Part shown: positions 7,565-15,396 of the stretch, piece by piece
Numbering within the stretch: position 1 is the stretch's first letter
Layout of the letters: every line of letters starts with the position of its first letter
NCBI GenBank assembly: GCA_023409975.1
Contig: JAEYQO010000042.1
Coordinates: 1 to 34,739 of the forward strand
Length of the DNA: 34,739 nt
Direction: 5' to 3'
Source: Bacteroidota bacterium
Lineage (GTDB): Bacteria; Bacteroidota; Bacteroidia; Chitinophagales; Chitinophagaceae
The notes under the pieces: model-generated
Database searches by the model: none
The model's input: only the letters and a program-made list of their open reading frames with translations
What the model was told of the DNA's origin: nothing
Position numbers and translations under genes: made by a program

Positions 7565-8881
7565 CTAATCTTCTTCGGGGGTTTTATCGTCAGTGAGGAC
7601 CGTCATCTCGACACTCTCGGCTGAGTTACGGTACATTTTAAGAATACGAACCTGATAGCGGTCGATCACCAGTATGTCCTGTTCCTGAAGTTCTCTCTGG
7701 AACCGGAAGGAGATCAGCCCTGACAGTGTCTCGTAGTGGTCGCTCTCTTCCAGGCGGTAGGGTAGGTATTTGTTGATGTCGAACAGGTTGGTATGCGCAT
7801 TTACCACGAAAGTGTTCGGCCCGGTCTTTTCAACATAGGGCTTCTCATTATCATATTCATCCTGGATCTCTCCCACCAGTTCTTCAAGAATATCCTCCAT
7901 CGTTACGATACCGGACACTTCTCCGATCTCATTGGTAACGATCGCCATTTGCATATGCTTGCGTTGAAACTCCTTGAGCAGATCTTTGATCAGCTTACTT
8001 TCCGGCACGAAATACGCTTTACGCAGCAGCGAGCGGATACTGGCAGGCTTATTGGTGGCCACCATGGTCTTCATCAGGTCCTTGGTGTAGATGATCCCCA
8101 CGATCTCATCCAGTGAGCCTTCACAGACCGGGTAACGGGAGTACCCCTCCGTGATGGAAAAGTTGATGGCATCCTGTAGAGACAGATCAACATCCATAGC
8201 CGTCACATTCTTACGCAAAGTCAGTATGTCCCAGGCCCTGCGGTCATCGAAATCGAAAACATTACGGATCAGATCTCTCTCTGTCTGCTCGATGGCGCCG
8301 CCCTCATGACTCTCTGAAATGATCATTTTCAGTTCCTCTTCCGTATGGATCTCACTTCCGTGCAGCGGGCGGATCCCAAAAAGACGGAGGATGAAATTGG
8401 CAAAACCATTCAGTGCCCAGATGAATGGTCTGAAGATGAAGTAAAAGATCCTCAATGGGACGGCAATGGCGAATGTGGTATTGGAAGGGAAACGGATGGC
8501 GAGGGATTTGGGCGCCAGTTCCCCAAAGGTGATATGCAGTACGGTAATGGTCGCGAATGCCACTGGCATGGCCAGGCTCTGTGCAGTTCCTTCTGAAAAG
8601 GGTAGGTTGAGCGCTACAAATAGCTTAAGGATCAGATCCGCAGTCACTTCCTCACCCACCCAGCCGAGACCAAGACTCGCCAGTGTGATACCCAACTGCG
8701 TGGCAGCCAGATAGGCATCCAGATTATTGACAATGTTTTTTGCGGTGCGGGCGAGGTTCTTATTGATGTCTTCCCGGACCTGAATCTGGGACGACCGAAC
8801 TTTGACTATCGCGAATTCTGCTGCAACAAAGAAGCCGTTGAGTAGGACAAGGAACAGCGTAATAAATATGTCAAAAGCCAT
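7565..8881 (-). CDS. CNNM/CBS/CorC_HlyC membrane protein (TlyC/hemolysin-family)
   Basis: A 438-residue inner-membrane protein with the standard three-part build. Residues 1 to about 195 are a CNNM (DUF21) transmembrane domain (FDIFITLFLVLLNGFFVAAEF at the start, then several hydrophobic helices). About 205-335 is a CBS pair (NFSITEGYSRYPVCEG, EIVGIIYTKDLM, MAIVTNEIGEVSGIVTMED, EDILEELVGEIQDE). About 350-430 is a CorC_HlyC regulatory domain (VNAHTNLFDINKYL, ETLSGLISF). Database names such as hemolysin are historical; CNNM/CorC members are linked to Mg2+ or Co2+ efflux. One of the best-supported calls here; the exact ion is not shown by the sequence. Confidence 0.93.
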   Translation of the reverse strand: MAFDIFITLFLVLLNGFFVAAEFAIVKVRSSQIQVREDINKNLARTAKNIVNNLDAYLAATQLGITLASLGLGWVGEEVTADLILKLFVALNLPFSEGTAQSLAMPVAFATITVLHITFGELAPKSLAIRFPSNTTFAIAVPLRIFYFIFRPFIWALNGFANFILRLFGIRPLHGSEIHTEEELKMIISESHEGGAIEQTERDLIRNVFDFDDRRAWDILTLRKNVTAMDVDLSLQDAINFSITEGYSRYPVCEGSLDEIVGIIYTKDLMKTMVATNKPASIRSLLRKAYFVPESKLIKDLLKEFQRKHMQMAIVTNEIGEVSGIVTMEDILEELVGEIQDEYDNEKPYVEKTGPNTFVVNAHTNLFDINKYLPYRLEESDHYETLSGLISFRFQRELQEQDILVIDRYQVRILKMYRNSAESVEMTVLTDDKTPEED

Positions 8882-8970
8882 AGAGTAGCTACGATAGCTG
8901 TGACAAAAATAAGACCTTAGAAACTAATCGTGCCGATTGTTGTGCAAAGCCTTTGCTGTGGCGCTCTGTA

Positions 8971-9429
8971 TCACATGGGTCTTTCAAATCTTCCACTGAT
9001 TTTTCTGATATGGATCCTGTAAAAAATAGATGGAAGGTACTCCGGCTTGGTATGGTGATATCTTTCCTGCTGGGAATGAGGAGGCAGGCTGGAAGGTTGT
9101 GATTTCTGACTAAGCATGAGTTCGGAGAAAAACTGTTGTGCATAGGCCACATCATCATCTTCAACAAGTTCCTGATAGGTGCCCCAGACAATGACACTGC
9201 TCCAGACGTGAAAGTCACGGATCTCATCTATCAGGACACACACCTCAGGATTCCGTCTCATGAAATTGATCTTCATCCCCTCCCGGGAATGACACAGCAG
9301 AGTGCCCTGGTCCAGCGTATAGCTTATCGGCACCACATAGGTCTCATTACCGTCATTGCAACCCAGGCGCGCGATCATATTCCTTTCAAGCAACCCGACA
9401 ATTTCTTCCTCTGTAAGTTCTCCGAGCAT
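8971..9429 (-). CDS. Pyridoxamine 5'-phosphate oxidase-like FMN-binding split-barrel protein
   Basis: A 152-residue protein. The opening ELTEEEIVGLLERNMIARLGC followed by YVVPISYTLDQGTLLCHSREGMKINFMRRNPEVCVLIDE is the typical split barrel of small PNPOx-like flavoproteins, the same broad group as NimA-type proteins. These bind FMN as dimers and may reduce or shield small molecules; substrate cannot be inferred. The last 40 residues (SQQERYHHTKPEYLPSIFYR) are polar and end the usual domain with an IHI strand. It is monocistronic on the minus strand, with its start 125 bases from the divergent cupin gene. Confidence 0.82.
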   Translation of the reverse strand: MLGELTEEEIVGLLERNMIARLGCNDGNETYVVPISYTLDQGTLLCHSREGMKINFMRRNPEVCVLIDEIRDFHVWSSVIVWGTYQELVEDDDVAYAQQFFSELMLSQKSQPSSLPPHSQQERYHHTKPEYLPSIFYRIHIRKISGRFERPM

Positions 9430-9554
9430 CAGATTTGAGATTTATACAGCTAAGATAGCTTCTACAGCGGCTTCAGGCAAATCATAGCGCACACAGTACC
9501 TGCCGTACGGCAAAGGCTGGCAGAATTTTAGTGCAGGGTTTATAAACAGGAGTC

Positions 9555-10100
9555 ATGAGATATTTTCAGTCAGGTGTGCTTCTTCCGGAGCATACCGCCA
9601 TTCTGGTTCTGGACGACGATGGTGTATTCCCGAACAATCCTCATTTACCAGTTGTCATTTATGAACATGCTTTCCAGATCAGCAACGATGATCAGGCCAC
9701 TGAAGAAATAGAGCAATTATTGAAAGACAATGGCTGGCATAACCCCTGGAGGGGCGGGATCTATGATTATCACCACTACCACAGTACGGCACACGAAGTG
9801 CTGATCTGCGTGACGGGGAATGCCAGGCTCCGACTGGGAGGTCCTTCCGGTGCGTCCGTCGATTTCAAAACAGGTGATGTGATCATCCTTCCTGCCGGTA
9901 CGGCCCATGTTGCTGAAGGGCACTCACTGGATTTTAGTTGCATCGGTGCGTATCCTGACGGACAGGAATTTGATATGAACTACGGAAAAACAGAAGAGCG
10001 TTCAAAAGCTGCGGATAATATATTTAAGGTCCCACTGCCTAAAGCGGATCCTGTTTATGGGTCTGACGGCCCTTTGATCTTTCACTGGCAAATAGTCTGA
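9555..10100 (+). CDS. YjlB-like cupin protein
   Basis: A 181-residue single-domain cupin. The metal-binding first motif is rich in histidine (YDYHHYHSTAHEVL, H73-E81), the second ends in LPAGTAHVA (H118), and the closing DPVYGSDGPLIFHW is characteristic of the YjlB subfamily. Members are about 160-180 residues and of unknown substrate. The next gene (GNAT-nitrilase) starts 35 bases downstream on the same strand, so the two may be cotranscribed. Confidence 0.85.
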   Translation: MRYFQSGVLLPEHTAILVLDDDGVFPNNPHLPVVIYEHAFQISNDDQATEEIEQLLKDNGWHNPWRGGIYDYHHYHSTAHEVLICVTGNARLRLGGPSGASVDFKTGDVIILPAGTAHVAEGHSLDFSCIGAYPDGQEFDMNYGKTEERSKAADNIFKVPLPKADPVYGSDGPLIFHWQIV

Positions 10101-10135
10101 TCCCGATTCAAATCCGCAAGCGGTAACTTTAATGC

Positions 10136-11716
10136 ATGGTACGACAGATTGAGATCAAGAACCTGCTTTTTGAAGATTATAGGGAACTGATTGAGGCCAT
10201 GAAGGCAGCATACCCGATGTGGCAGGGTAGCTACTGGAAGGAAACCACCCTCCAGCGACTGATCCGCCAGTTCCCCGAGGGTCAGATCGTTATCAAGGCA
10301 GACGGGAAAGTGGTAGGCTGTGCCCTCTCCATTATCGTTGATTATTCCGAGTTCGGTGATCAGCATACCTACCGGCAGATAACAGGTGATTACACCTTCA
10401 GCACGCACAATCCCTCGGGCGATGTACTTTACGGTATTGAGGTGTTCATTCATCCTGATCACCGTGGACTCCGGCTGGGCCGCAGGCTCTACGATGCCCG
10501 GAAAGAGCTTTGTGAGCACCTGAACCTGCGCGCCATAGTTTTTGGCGGCCGGATACCGAACTACCACCTTCATGGAGAGGATAAAACACCTAAGCAATAT
10601 ATTGAAAGCGTCAAGCGAAAGGAGATTTACGACCCGGTGCTTTCCTTTCAGCTTGCCAATGATTTTCATGTTAAAAAGGTGTTGAAACACTATATGCCTG
10701 ACGACCAGGAGAGTCTTCAGTATGCCACACTGCTGCAATGGGATAATATCTATTACCAGCCAAAGTCAATTACCTCCTTCAATCAGAAGACCACGGTACG
10801 CCTCGGACTTGTACAATGGCAGATGCGCAGCTATCGCGACATGGACGATATGTTCAGCCAGATCGAGTTCTTTATCGACTCAATAGCTTCCTACCAGAGC
10901 GATTTTGCCCTACTTCCAGAATTATTCAATGGTCCACTCCTCGCGAAGTATAACCATCTCTCAGAAGTGGATGCGATGAAGGAGCTTGCCAGGTACACGC
11001 CGGAGCTCCGGGACCGTTTCCGCGAGCTGGCCATAAGCTACAATGTCAACATCATTACGGGGAGCGTACCCAGCATAGAGGAGGGCCATTTGAGAAACAT
11101 TGGTTTCCTCTGTCACCGGAATGGACAGATAGACGCATATGAGAAGATCCATATTACCCCTTCTGAAGAAAAGTTCTGGGGAATAAAAGGGGGCAGTCAG
11201 CTCAGGGTGTTTGAAACAGATGCAGGAAGAGTTGGCATTCTGATCTGTTACGATGTTGAGTTTCCGGAACTCGCCCGGCTCCTCGCGGAACAGCGAATGC
11301 AGATCCTATTCGTGCCGTTCCTTACCGATACGCAGAATGCCTATATGCGGGTGCGTTATTGTGCACAGGCAAGGGCTATCGAGAATGAATGTTTCGTCGC
11401 CATCACTGGCAGTGTTGGGAATCTGCCGAGGGTGGAGAACATGGATATCCAGTATTCTCAGGCGGCTGTATTCACGCCCTGTGATTTTGCTTTCCCTTCC
11501 AATGGGATTAAGAGCGAGGCAACACCAAATACTGAAATGATCCTGATCTCAGATGTGGATCTGACGCTGCTGGATCAGTTGCATAGCTACGGCAGTGTCA
11601 GAAATCTTAAGGATAGAAGAACTGATTTTTACCAGCTCAGGTTGAATCCCAACCGGGGACCTGAAAAAGGATCAGATACGGAGGAGACAGCTACAGGTCC
11701 GGTTTCAGGTGGGTAA
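10136..11716 (+). CDS. GNAT acetyltransferase - carbon-nitrogen hydrolase fusion
   Basis: A 526-residue two-domain enzyme. Residues 1 to about 210 are a GNAT acyltransferase domain with the acetyl-CoA loop in HPDHRGLRLGRRLYDARK (107-123). Residues about 220-500 are a nitrilase-superfamily hydrolase with the full catalytic triad: E262 in LLPELFNG, K337 in YEKIHITPSE and C371 in ILICYDVEFPE. This fused architecture is known in bacteria, but its substrate is not settled. The N-terminal extension past the triad is intact. A near-consensus TAACTTTA box lies 4 bases before the ATG, so initiation could be near-leaderless or from the cupin transcript. Confidence 0.92.
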   Translation: MVRQIEIKNLLFEDYRELIEAMKAAYPMWQGSYWKETTLQRLIRQFPEGQIVIKADGKVVGCALSIIVDYSEFGDQHTYRQITGDYTFSTHNPSGDVLYGIEVFIHPDHRGLRLGRRLYDARKELCEHLNLRAIVFGGRIPNYHLHGEDKTPKQYIESVKRKEIYDPVLSFQLANDFHVKKVLKHYMPDDQESLQYATLLQWDNIYYQPKSITSFNQKTTVRLGLVQWQMRSYRDMDDMFSQIEFFIDSIASYQSDFALLPELFNGPLLAKYNHLSEVDAMKELARYTPELRDRFRELAISYNVNIITGSVPSIEEGHLRNIGFLCHRNGQIDAYEKIHITPSEEKFWGIKGGSQLRVFETDAGRVGILICYDVEFPELARLLAEQRMQILFVPFLTDTQNAYMRVRYCAQARAIENECFVAITGSVGNLPRVENMDIQYSQAAVFTPCDFAFPSNGIKSEATPNTEMILISDVDLTLLDQLHSYGSVRNLKDRRTDFYQLRLNPNRGPEKGSDTEETATGPVSGG

Positions 11717-11737
11717 GATCCAGAACCCGCTAACTCG

Positions 11738-12043
11738 TTATTGCCTTTTTTGCAAATCTTCCTTCTTCAGCCTGGCGTCAAACAAAAAAGTTCCAAAGGG
11801 GAAAAAGGCAGCCAGAAAAGCCAGGAGCAGTTTTGTGAAAGGCCAGCTTCGTTCAATATAGACCATGAAAGCAGCTAGCATAAAAAGAACAAAAAGCAAA
11901 CCATGCGCCCAGCCGGTGTAGGTTACCATTAAAGGCTGGTCGGCCATGTATTTTAGCGGCATCGCTATGAACAACAATACAAGCAGAGATGTGCCTTCTA
12001 AAATCCCGATCAATCTAAGTCTTCCGACGGAGGTTCTAAGCAT
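11738..12043 (-). CDS. DUF3817 integral membrane protein
   Basis: A 101-residue membrane protein with three hydrophobic helices: LRLIGILEGTSLLVLLFIAMPLK, WAHGLLFVLFMLAAFMVYI and LLLAFLAAFFPFGTFLFD. The LEGTS element, the TGWAHGLLF element and the PFGTF element are the hallmarks of DUF3817. The family often sits next to transporters and has no assigned function. It converges with the GNAT-nitrilase gene, with 21 bases between the stops. Confidence 0.85.
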   Translation of the reverse strand: MLRTSVGRLRLIGILEGTSLLVLLFIAMPLKYMADQPLMVTYTGWAHGLLFVLFMLAAFMVYIERSWPFTKLLLAFLAAFFPFGTFLFDARLKKEDLQKRQ

Positions 12044-12148
12044 GGTGTGTCTTATTGAAGCGCTGCAAACTTAAGGCATCTGCAGGAGACCGGGCTTTAG
12101 AGCACGCTTGAAATCAGCAGTTTATTTGTTAAAAGTTCGTCATCGGAA

Positions 12149-12169
12149 ATGGCGCCTGAGCGGCGCCAT
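12149..12169 (-). terminator. Hairpin after the exosortase operon
   Basis: A perfect stem ATGGCGCC / GGCGCCAT with a 5-base loop, 18 bases past the stop of the last operon gene. The T run after it on the minus strand is only TTT, so it may be a weak terminator or an RNA-stabilising hairpin. Confidence 0.4.
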
Positions 12170-12187
12170 CCCTGGTTTTTGGTTTTG

Positions 12188-12616
12188 CTATTTTGCCCCC
12201 TGGTCTTTCAATCTGTAATTCGGCTGCAGGTGCGACCAACTGGCTTCTACTCTGGGTATGATCAGCATGATGATGAAAGGTAACGGACTCGAAAAGAAAA
12301 CCCGCAAATACCTCACCTGGTCCAGTATCTGCTCACTGAATATCTGAAACTTCCATTGAAGCATACCTACCCCTACCAGCAACAGTACAAGTCCTGCGTA
12401 TGCCAGGGTCCAGAGATATTTGATCCAGCCGGTCCTGTGCTGATGCCAGTACCAGATCCCCGTTGCATAAATGCCTCCAAGAAAGACAATATGAAATACC
12501 CGTCGCTTCATTTCGGCCACGCCTGTTGCTTCGGATATATGCTGAGATTCGATCCAGCTCAGGCCAATGATCAGGAATAGTGCTATTAATATTTTCCAGT
12601 TATTTTTCAACCACAT
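12188..12616 (-). CDS. Exosortase-associated small membrane protein
   Basis: A 142-residue protein with four hydrophobic helices (ILIALFLIIGLSWI, VFHIVFLGGIYATGIWYW, LWTLAYAGLVLLLVGVGML, LPFIIMLIIPRV). It overlaps the exosortase stop by 17 bases, so the two are translationally coupled. In Bacteroidota, exosortases are commonly paired with such an auxiliary membrane protein (XrtX- or XrtF-associated proteins). I see no catalytic motif. The pairing comes from the operon and the topology, not from a diagnostic residue. It may help recruit the substrate or couple the reaction to the downstream acceptor. Confidence 0.65.
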   Translation of the reverse strand: MWLKNNWKILIALFLIIGLSWIESQHISEATGVAEMKRRVFHIVFLGGIYATGIWYWHQHRTGWIKYLWTLAYAGLVLLLVGVGMLQWKFQIFSEQILDQVRYLRVFFSSPLPFIIMLIIPRVEASWSHLQPNYRLKDQGAK

Positions 12617-13139
12617 TTCGCTTGCTATATAACATCCACAAATAGAAACTTACTCCGTAGATCATGAGCTTGAACAGGTAATGATGCATGAAGTCTGCCA
12701 GCTCATACTCATGGTAGAACATCGCAGCCAGCACTGCACACCTGACCATATTCAGGAAGATCGTGAGCAACACTCCACCAACAGCATACAGTGCCAGTCT
12801 CTTTGGCTGTATCGGGAAACAGAAAAGAAAGCCCACATAGAGCGCCATTAGCTCAAGTCCGTTACACTCCCGGGCAATTGTAACCGCCAGCTTACCGTTG
12901 ATGAGCAGGGAGTACCCGTCCACTGTAAGGTTGCTGAAAAAGGGCGCAAGCATTTTATGCGTGCCCCATAGCACCACTTCTATCAGGTTGTGGTCGGGAA
13001 TGCCGAGGGGGCCCAGGACCAACTCGTACAGCAGCCTCCAGGCAATGAATATTGCCGCTCCTCTCAGCAGGAAGACGCGTAACCCCTTTGGAATTGCGGT
13101 GTAGGTCTTACGGACGTTTTCAATTACTAAAGCTTTCAT
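12600..13139 (-). CDS. Exosortase (transpeptidase-like, membrane)
   Basis: A 179-residue integral membrane protein with the exosortase catalytic set: C92 in RECNGLELMALYVGF, R133 in NMVRCAVLAAM, and H152/H153 in ADFMHHYLFKLMIYG. Exosortases recognise a C-terminal motif-TM-basic tail on exported proteins, cleave there and are thought to attach the product to the cell surface. The length (about 180) fits the short Bacteroidota types such as XrtX. The C-terminal end overlaps the next gene by 17 bases. The likely substrate gene lies 149 bases upstream on the same strand. A phased repeat array (13203-13262) sits 64-123 bases before the ATG, in the promoter position. Confidence 0.88.
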   Translation of the reverse strand: MKALVIENVRKTYTAIPKGLRVFLLRGAAIFIAWRLLYELVLGPLGIPDHNLIEVVLWGTHKMLAPFFSNLTVDGYSLLINGKLAVTIARECNGLELMALYVGFLFCFPIQPKRLALYAVGGVLLTIFLNMVRCAVLAAMFYHEYELADFMHHYLFKLMIYGVSFYLWMLYSKRNVVEK

Positions 13140-13202
13140 TCTTGCTTCTTGATGTTACAAAGGTGAAATCATGTACCTTTTGGTGAAAGAATCCTGGCCT
13201 GA

Positions 13203-13262
13203 TTAACGGTTGCTTTGTAACTGGTTAACCACTGCTTTAGAAATGGTTAACAAGCCGTTTAC
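13203..13262. repeat. 11-bp phased repeat array A
   Basis: Pentamers start every 11 bp: TTAAC 13203, TTTGT 13214, TTAAC 13225, TTTAG 13236, TTAAC 13247 and TTTAC 13258. Most units also share an A at position 6 and a G or C near positions 10-11 (loosely TTWRCANNYSG). GTTAACCA at 13224-13231 pairs with TGGTTAAC at 13244-13251 as a perfect hairpin. The array lies between the substrate gene and the exosortase start. The repeat unit of about one helical turn suggests protein binding on one face of the DNA. Confidence 0.65.
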
Positions 13263-13288
13263 AACCCAGTCCTGCAGGAATTACTATG

Positions 13289-13507
13289 CTACTTCGCCTG
13301 TTTTCTCAATTGCATGTATTTGCGGATACCGACACCGGCACCAGCGGCTAATAACATACTGAGGCCACCGTCCAGAGGAACGCACACGCCACCACCGTCG
13401 TCCACACCACCACCGAATCCAGGGCCTCCCTGAGCCATGGCAGCAAAAGGAGTTGCAGCAATGATGATTACCAGAAGAATGAAGATGATTTTGACTGTTT
13501 GTTTCAT
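13289..13507 (-). CDS. Tiny PID-CTERM-like exosortase substrate
   Basis: A 72-residue exported protein. Residues 1-25 are a signal peptide with cleavage near AMA|Q. Residues 26-42 are glycine-rich (GGPGFGGGVDDGGG) with one cysteine at C42. Residues 43-48 read VPLDGG, the PxDGG-type sorting motif, followed by a hydrophobic helix (LSMLLAAGAGVG) and a basic tail (RKYMQLRKQAK). This tripartite end is what exosortases recognise. After both cleavages the mature product would be only about 18-20 residues. It is followed by the exosortase gene in the same direction, so it is very likely the dedicated substrate. Arrays A and B flank it, B at 87-146 bases upstream of the ATG. Confidence 0.78.
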   Translation of the reverse strand: MKQTVKIIFILLVIIIAATPFAAMAQGGPGFGGGVDDGGGVCVPLDGGLSMLLAAGAGVGIRKYMQLRKQAK

Positions 13508-13593
13508 GTGTTTATGTTTTGTTTGTATAATGATGATATTAACAGGAACAAATATGCGGACAGTCGCCGCCGCCGGGAACTATTTTCAGTCTC

Positions 13594-13653
13594 TTAACAC
13601 GAGGTTTGTATCTGGTTAACAGGCGCTTTAGAAATCGCCTGTTACGAATTTGC
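13594..13653. repeat. 11-bp phased repeat array B
   Basis: Pentamers start every 11 bp: TTAAC 13594, TTTGT 13605, TTAAC 13616, TTTAG 13627, a degenerate CCTGT 13638 and TTTGC 13649. It aligns unit by unit with array A; over 33 bases from TTTGTA (13214 and 13605) 27 positions match. TAACAGGCG at 13617-13625 pairs with CGCCTGTTA at 13636-13644 around a loop CTTTAGAAAT that is also present in array A. It lies in the 218-bp divergent region between the substrate gene and the barrel-protein gene, so it could serve either. Confidence 0.65.
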
Positions 13654-13725
13654 GTAACTTGAGAAGGTAATAACCGCCTGGTCTGAATCTTTTATTCCTA
13701 TTCATCTCCGGCCAATCTGAGTAGT

Positions 13726-14436
13726 ATGAACCGTCGTTGTAACCTTTTTATACTCCTTTTATTCCTGTCTCCCTGTGCTGCTGCACAACAGAAGTGGTTT
13801 GAGCTGACAGGCGGTTTTGGATTTACCACTGCCTCAACTTCCAACTCTACTGTAAGCTATGATTCAAGAATACTGCCCACAGGAGGTCTGACAGTCCACA
13901 TACCGATTGTGGGGCGGCTTGCGCTGCGCTCCGGAATCCTTTATCAGCAGAAGGGTCTGAGGGGTGGGGGATCGGTAGCAGATAGCCTTGAGGTTCACAG
14001 CGACCTCTCTTCCCGGGAGACTTATCACTATCTCAATATTCCACTACAGTTGGATGTCGCTTTCGCCGGCCATAAGAATGGTGTCTGGAGAATTGCAGGT
14101 GGGATGAGCTACGGCATATTGGTGGATGCTGTGAAGAGTATCAGATTCAGGACCTATGATGGAGGCAGTCTGGTGGGGGAGTATGAAAAGGAATTTAAAC
14201 AGTCCATCGGAATAGAATCGAGTCAGAACTATCCGGGACTTCCAGGGCAGGAAGGTACAGCGCTTTATGTTTTTACGCCAGCCATACGCCTCGACCTTAC
14301 CTGGCAGTATAAAAAGCAATTTGTGTTGGGACTGCACTATGAACAACATCTGCAGGATATCCGCATGCGGGTTCACAATAATGCTCGTCAGAAACTACAT
14401 TCTGTAGGGATCATGGCTGGGGTGATCATCCGCTGA
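13726..14436 (+). CDS. Outer-membrane beta-barrel protein (PorT-like)
   Basis: A 236-residue exported protein with a signal peptide (FILLLFLSPCAAAQQ). The rest is strands with alternating hydrophobic residues: FELTGGFGFT, LALRSGILYQQKG, ETYHYLNIPLQLD, RIAGGMSYGI, YVFTPAIRLDLTWQY and a last strand ending in VIIR. The 'YLNIPLQLDVAF' and 'GILYQQKGLR' elements are typical of the PorT/outer-membrane beta-barrel family of Bacteroidota. It is divergent from the exosortase substrate, sharing the region that carries array B. A link to the exosortase system is possible but not shown. Confidence 0.8.
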   Translation: MNRRCNLFILLLFLSPCAAAQQKWFELTGGFGFTTASTSNSTVSYDSRILPTGGLTVHIPIVGRLALRSGILYQQKGLRGGGSVADSLEVHSDLSSRETYHYLNIPLQLDVAFAGHKNGVWRIAGGMSYGILVDAVKSIRFRTYDGGSLVGEYEKEFKQSIGIESSQNYPGLPGQEGTALYVFTPAIRLDLTWQYKKQFVLGLHYEQHLQDIRMRVHNNARQKLHSVGIMAGVIIR

Positions 14437-14442
14437 TACTGA

Positions 14443-15225
14443 TTACCTCGATACCAGTGACTCCAGGGGGAATTTCAGATTGGAGTACTCCATCAGGTCG
14501 ACTTTAATACTGCCCACTGAGATCGGACTCTCCACCCGTACCGGTATATGATTGGCATCATCCGTTACCCAGAGATACATCTTGTCCGCATCCTTGAAAA
14601 TATTACCCTGGATCAGCAGTGGACGGAGTTTTATCGCTCTGAAGGTACCGTAACGGGTTTTGATCGTCTCCTTACCCAGGTACTCGATATAGGTATTGTA
14701 AACCTGGTTGTCAAGGAACATATCGATCGTGATCCTGTCACCGACTTTGTAAGCATCGTAATCGATGTTCCGTGCGAAGTACATTGCATTGATCACATCA
14801 AAAACATGATTCTTTAGCTTATAGGTACGTTTGCCGGTAGTCGCCGTTTTCCTGTCGTGGTTGAAATGCACCTCTTCCTCATGCTTGAAACTGCCCTCGT
14901 TGATATTCCTGTAGAACTTCAGACTTCTGTAATGTTCTGTATCGAAATAACTTTCGTAACGGTCCCTTACTTTGAAAATCCAGTCGTATTTCTTGTTTGT
15001 TACCCCTTCAGCCACCACGTGGTAGGCCGGTGTGTTGTTGAGCCTCGTCAGCGCCGTGTTGAACGTAGCGGTGCCTGCGTTTACAAAGATGCCGATCACA
15101 TTATAGAAAACGGTGTACCGGATCTGCTCCCCTGGCTTGAACGCAGGCTGAGACATGAGCTTGTACTGGGCGATGCTGAATGTACTGGTCAGCAACAACG
15201 TCACTAAAAGGAATAATCTTTTCAT
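14443..15225 (-). CDS. DUF3108 secreted protein
   Basis: A 260-residue protein with a signal peptide (MKRLFLLVTLLLTSTFSIAQ) and a DUF3108 domain: FKPGEQIRYTVFYNVIGIFVNAGTA, KVRDRYESYFD, a basic strand region and RYGTFRAIKLRP, then WVTDDANHIPVRVE near the C-terminus. The ATG at 15225 gives a proper signal peptide; a frame from 15270 would add polar residues in front. DUF3108 proteins are periplasmic and of unknown function, with a lipocalin-like predicted fold. The stop is 6 bases from the converging barrel-protein gene. Confidence 0.85.
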   Translation of the reverse strand: MKRLFLLVTLLLTSTFSIAQYKLMSQPAFKPGEQIRYTVFYNVIGIFVNAGTATFNTALTRLNNTPAYHVVAEGVTNKKYDWIFKVRDRYESYFDTEHYRSLKFYRNINEGSFKHEEEVHFNHDRKTATTGKRTYKLKNHVFDVINAMYFARNIDYDAYKVGDRITIDMFLDNQVYNTYIEYLGKETIKTRYGTFRAIKLRPLLIQGNIFKDADKMYLWVTDDANHIPVRVESPISVGSIKVDLMEYSNLKFPLESLVSR

Positions 15226-15396
15226 AAGCTTCGGCGATTGTAGGTGAGGGCTAGTTGACTTCATGCGCATAGGCTCTCACGCTTATACGTATTTAATGCA
15301 ACAATTATGCAAATTTACCCTAAAAAGGCCGGCTTCCCTCTTCCGGGATGTTAAAGAGTTACTAAGCCGGTCAGCTATTTCGACTAACTTAGAGAG

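Noticed and set aside
8971..9429. Nitroimidazole resistance (nim) call for the FMN-barrel protein
   Set aside because: The fold matches the wider PNPOx-like family, but no residues specific to Nim proteins could be checked.
10082..10738. 218-codon minus-strand frame opposite the GNAT domain
   Set aside because: Antisense of the fusion gene; no supporting evidence.
13203..13653. CRISPR array interpretation of the periodic repeats
   Set aside because: The unit is 11 bp with degenerate pentamers, not 24-40-bp identical repeats with unique spacers, and no cas genes are near.
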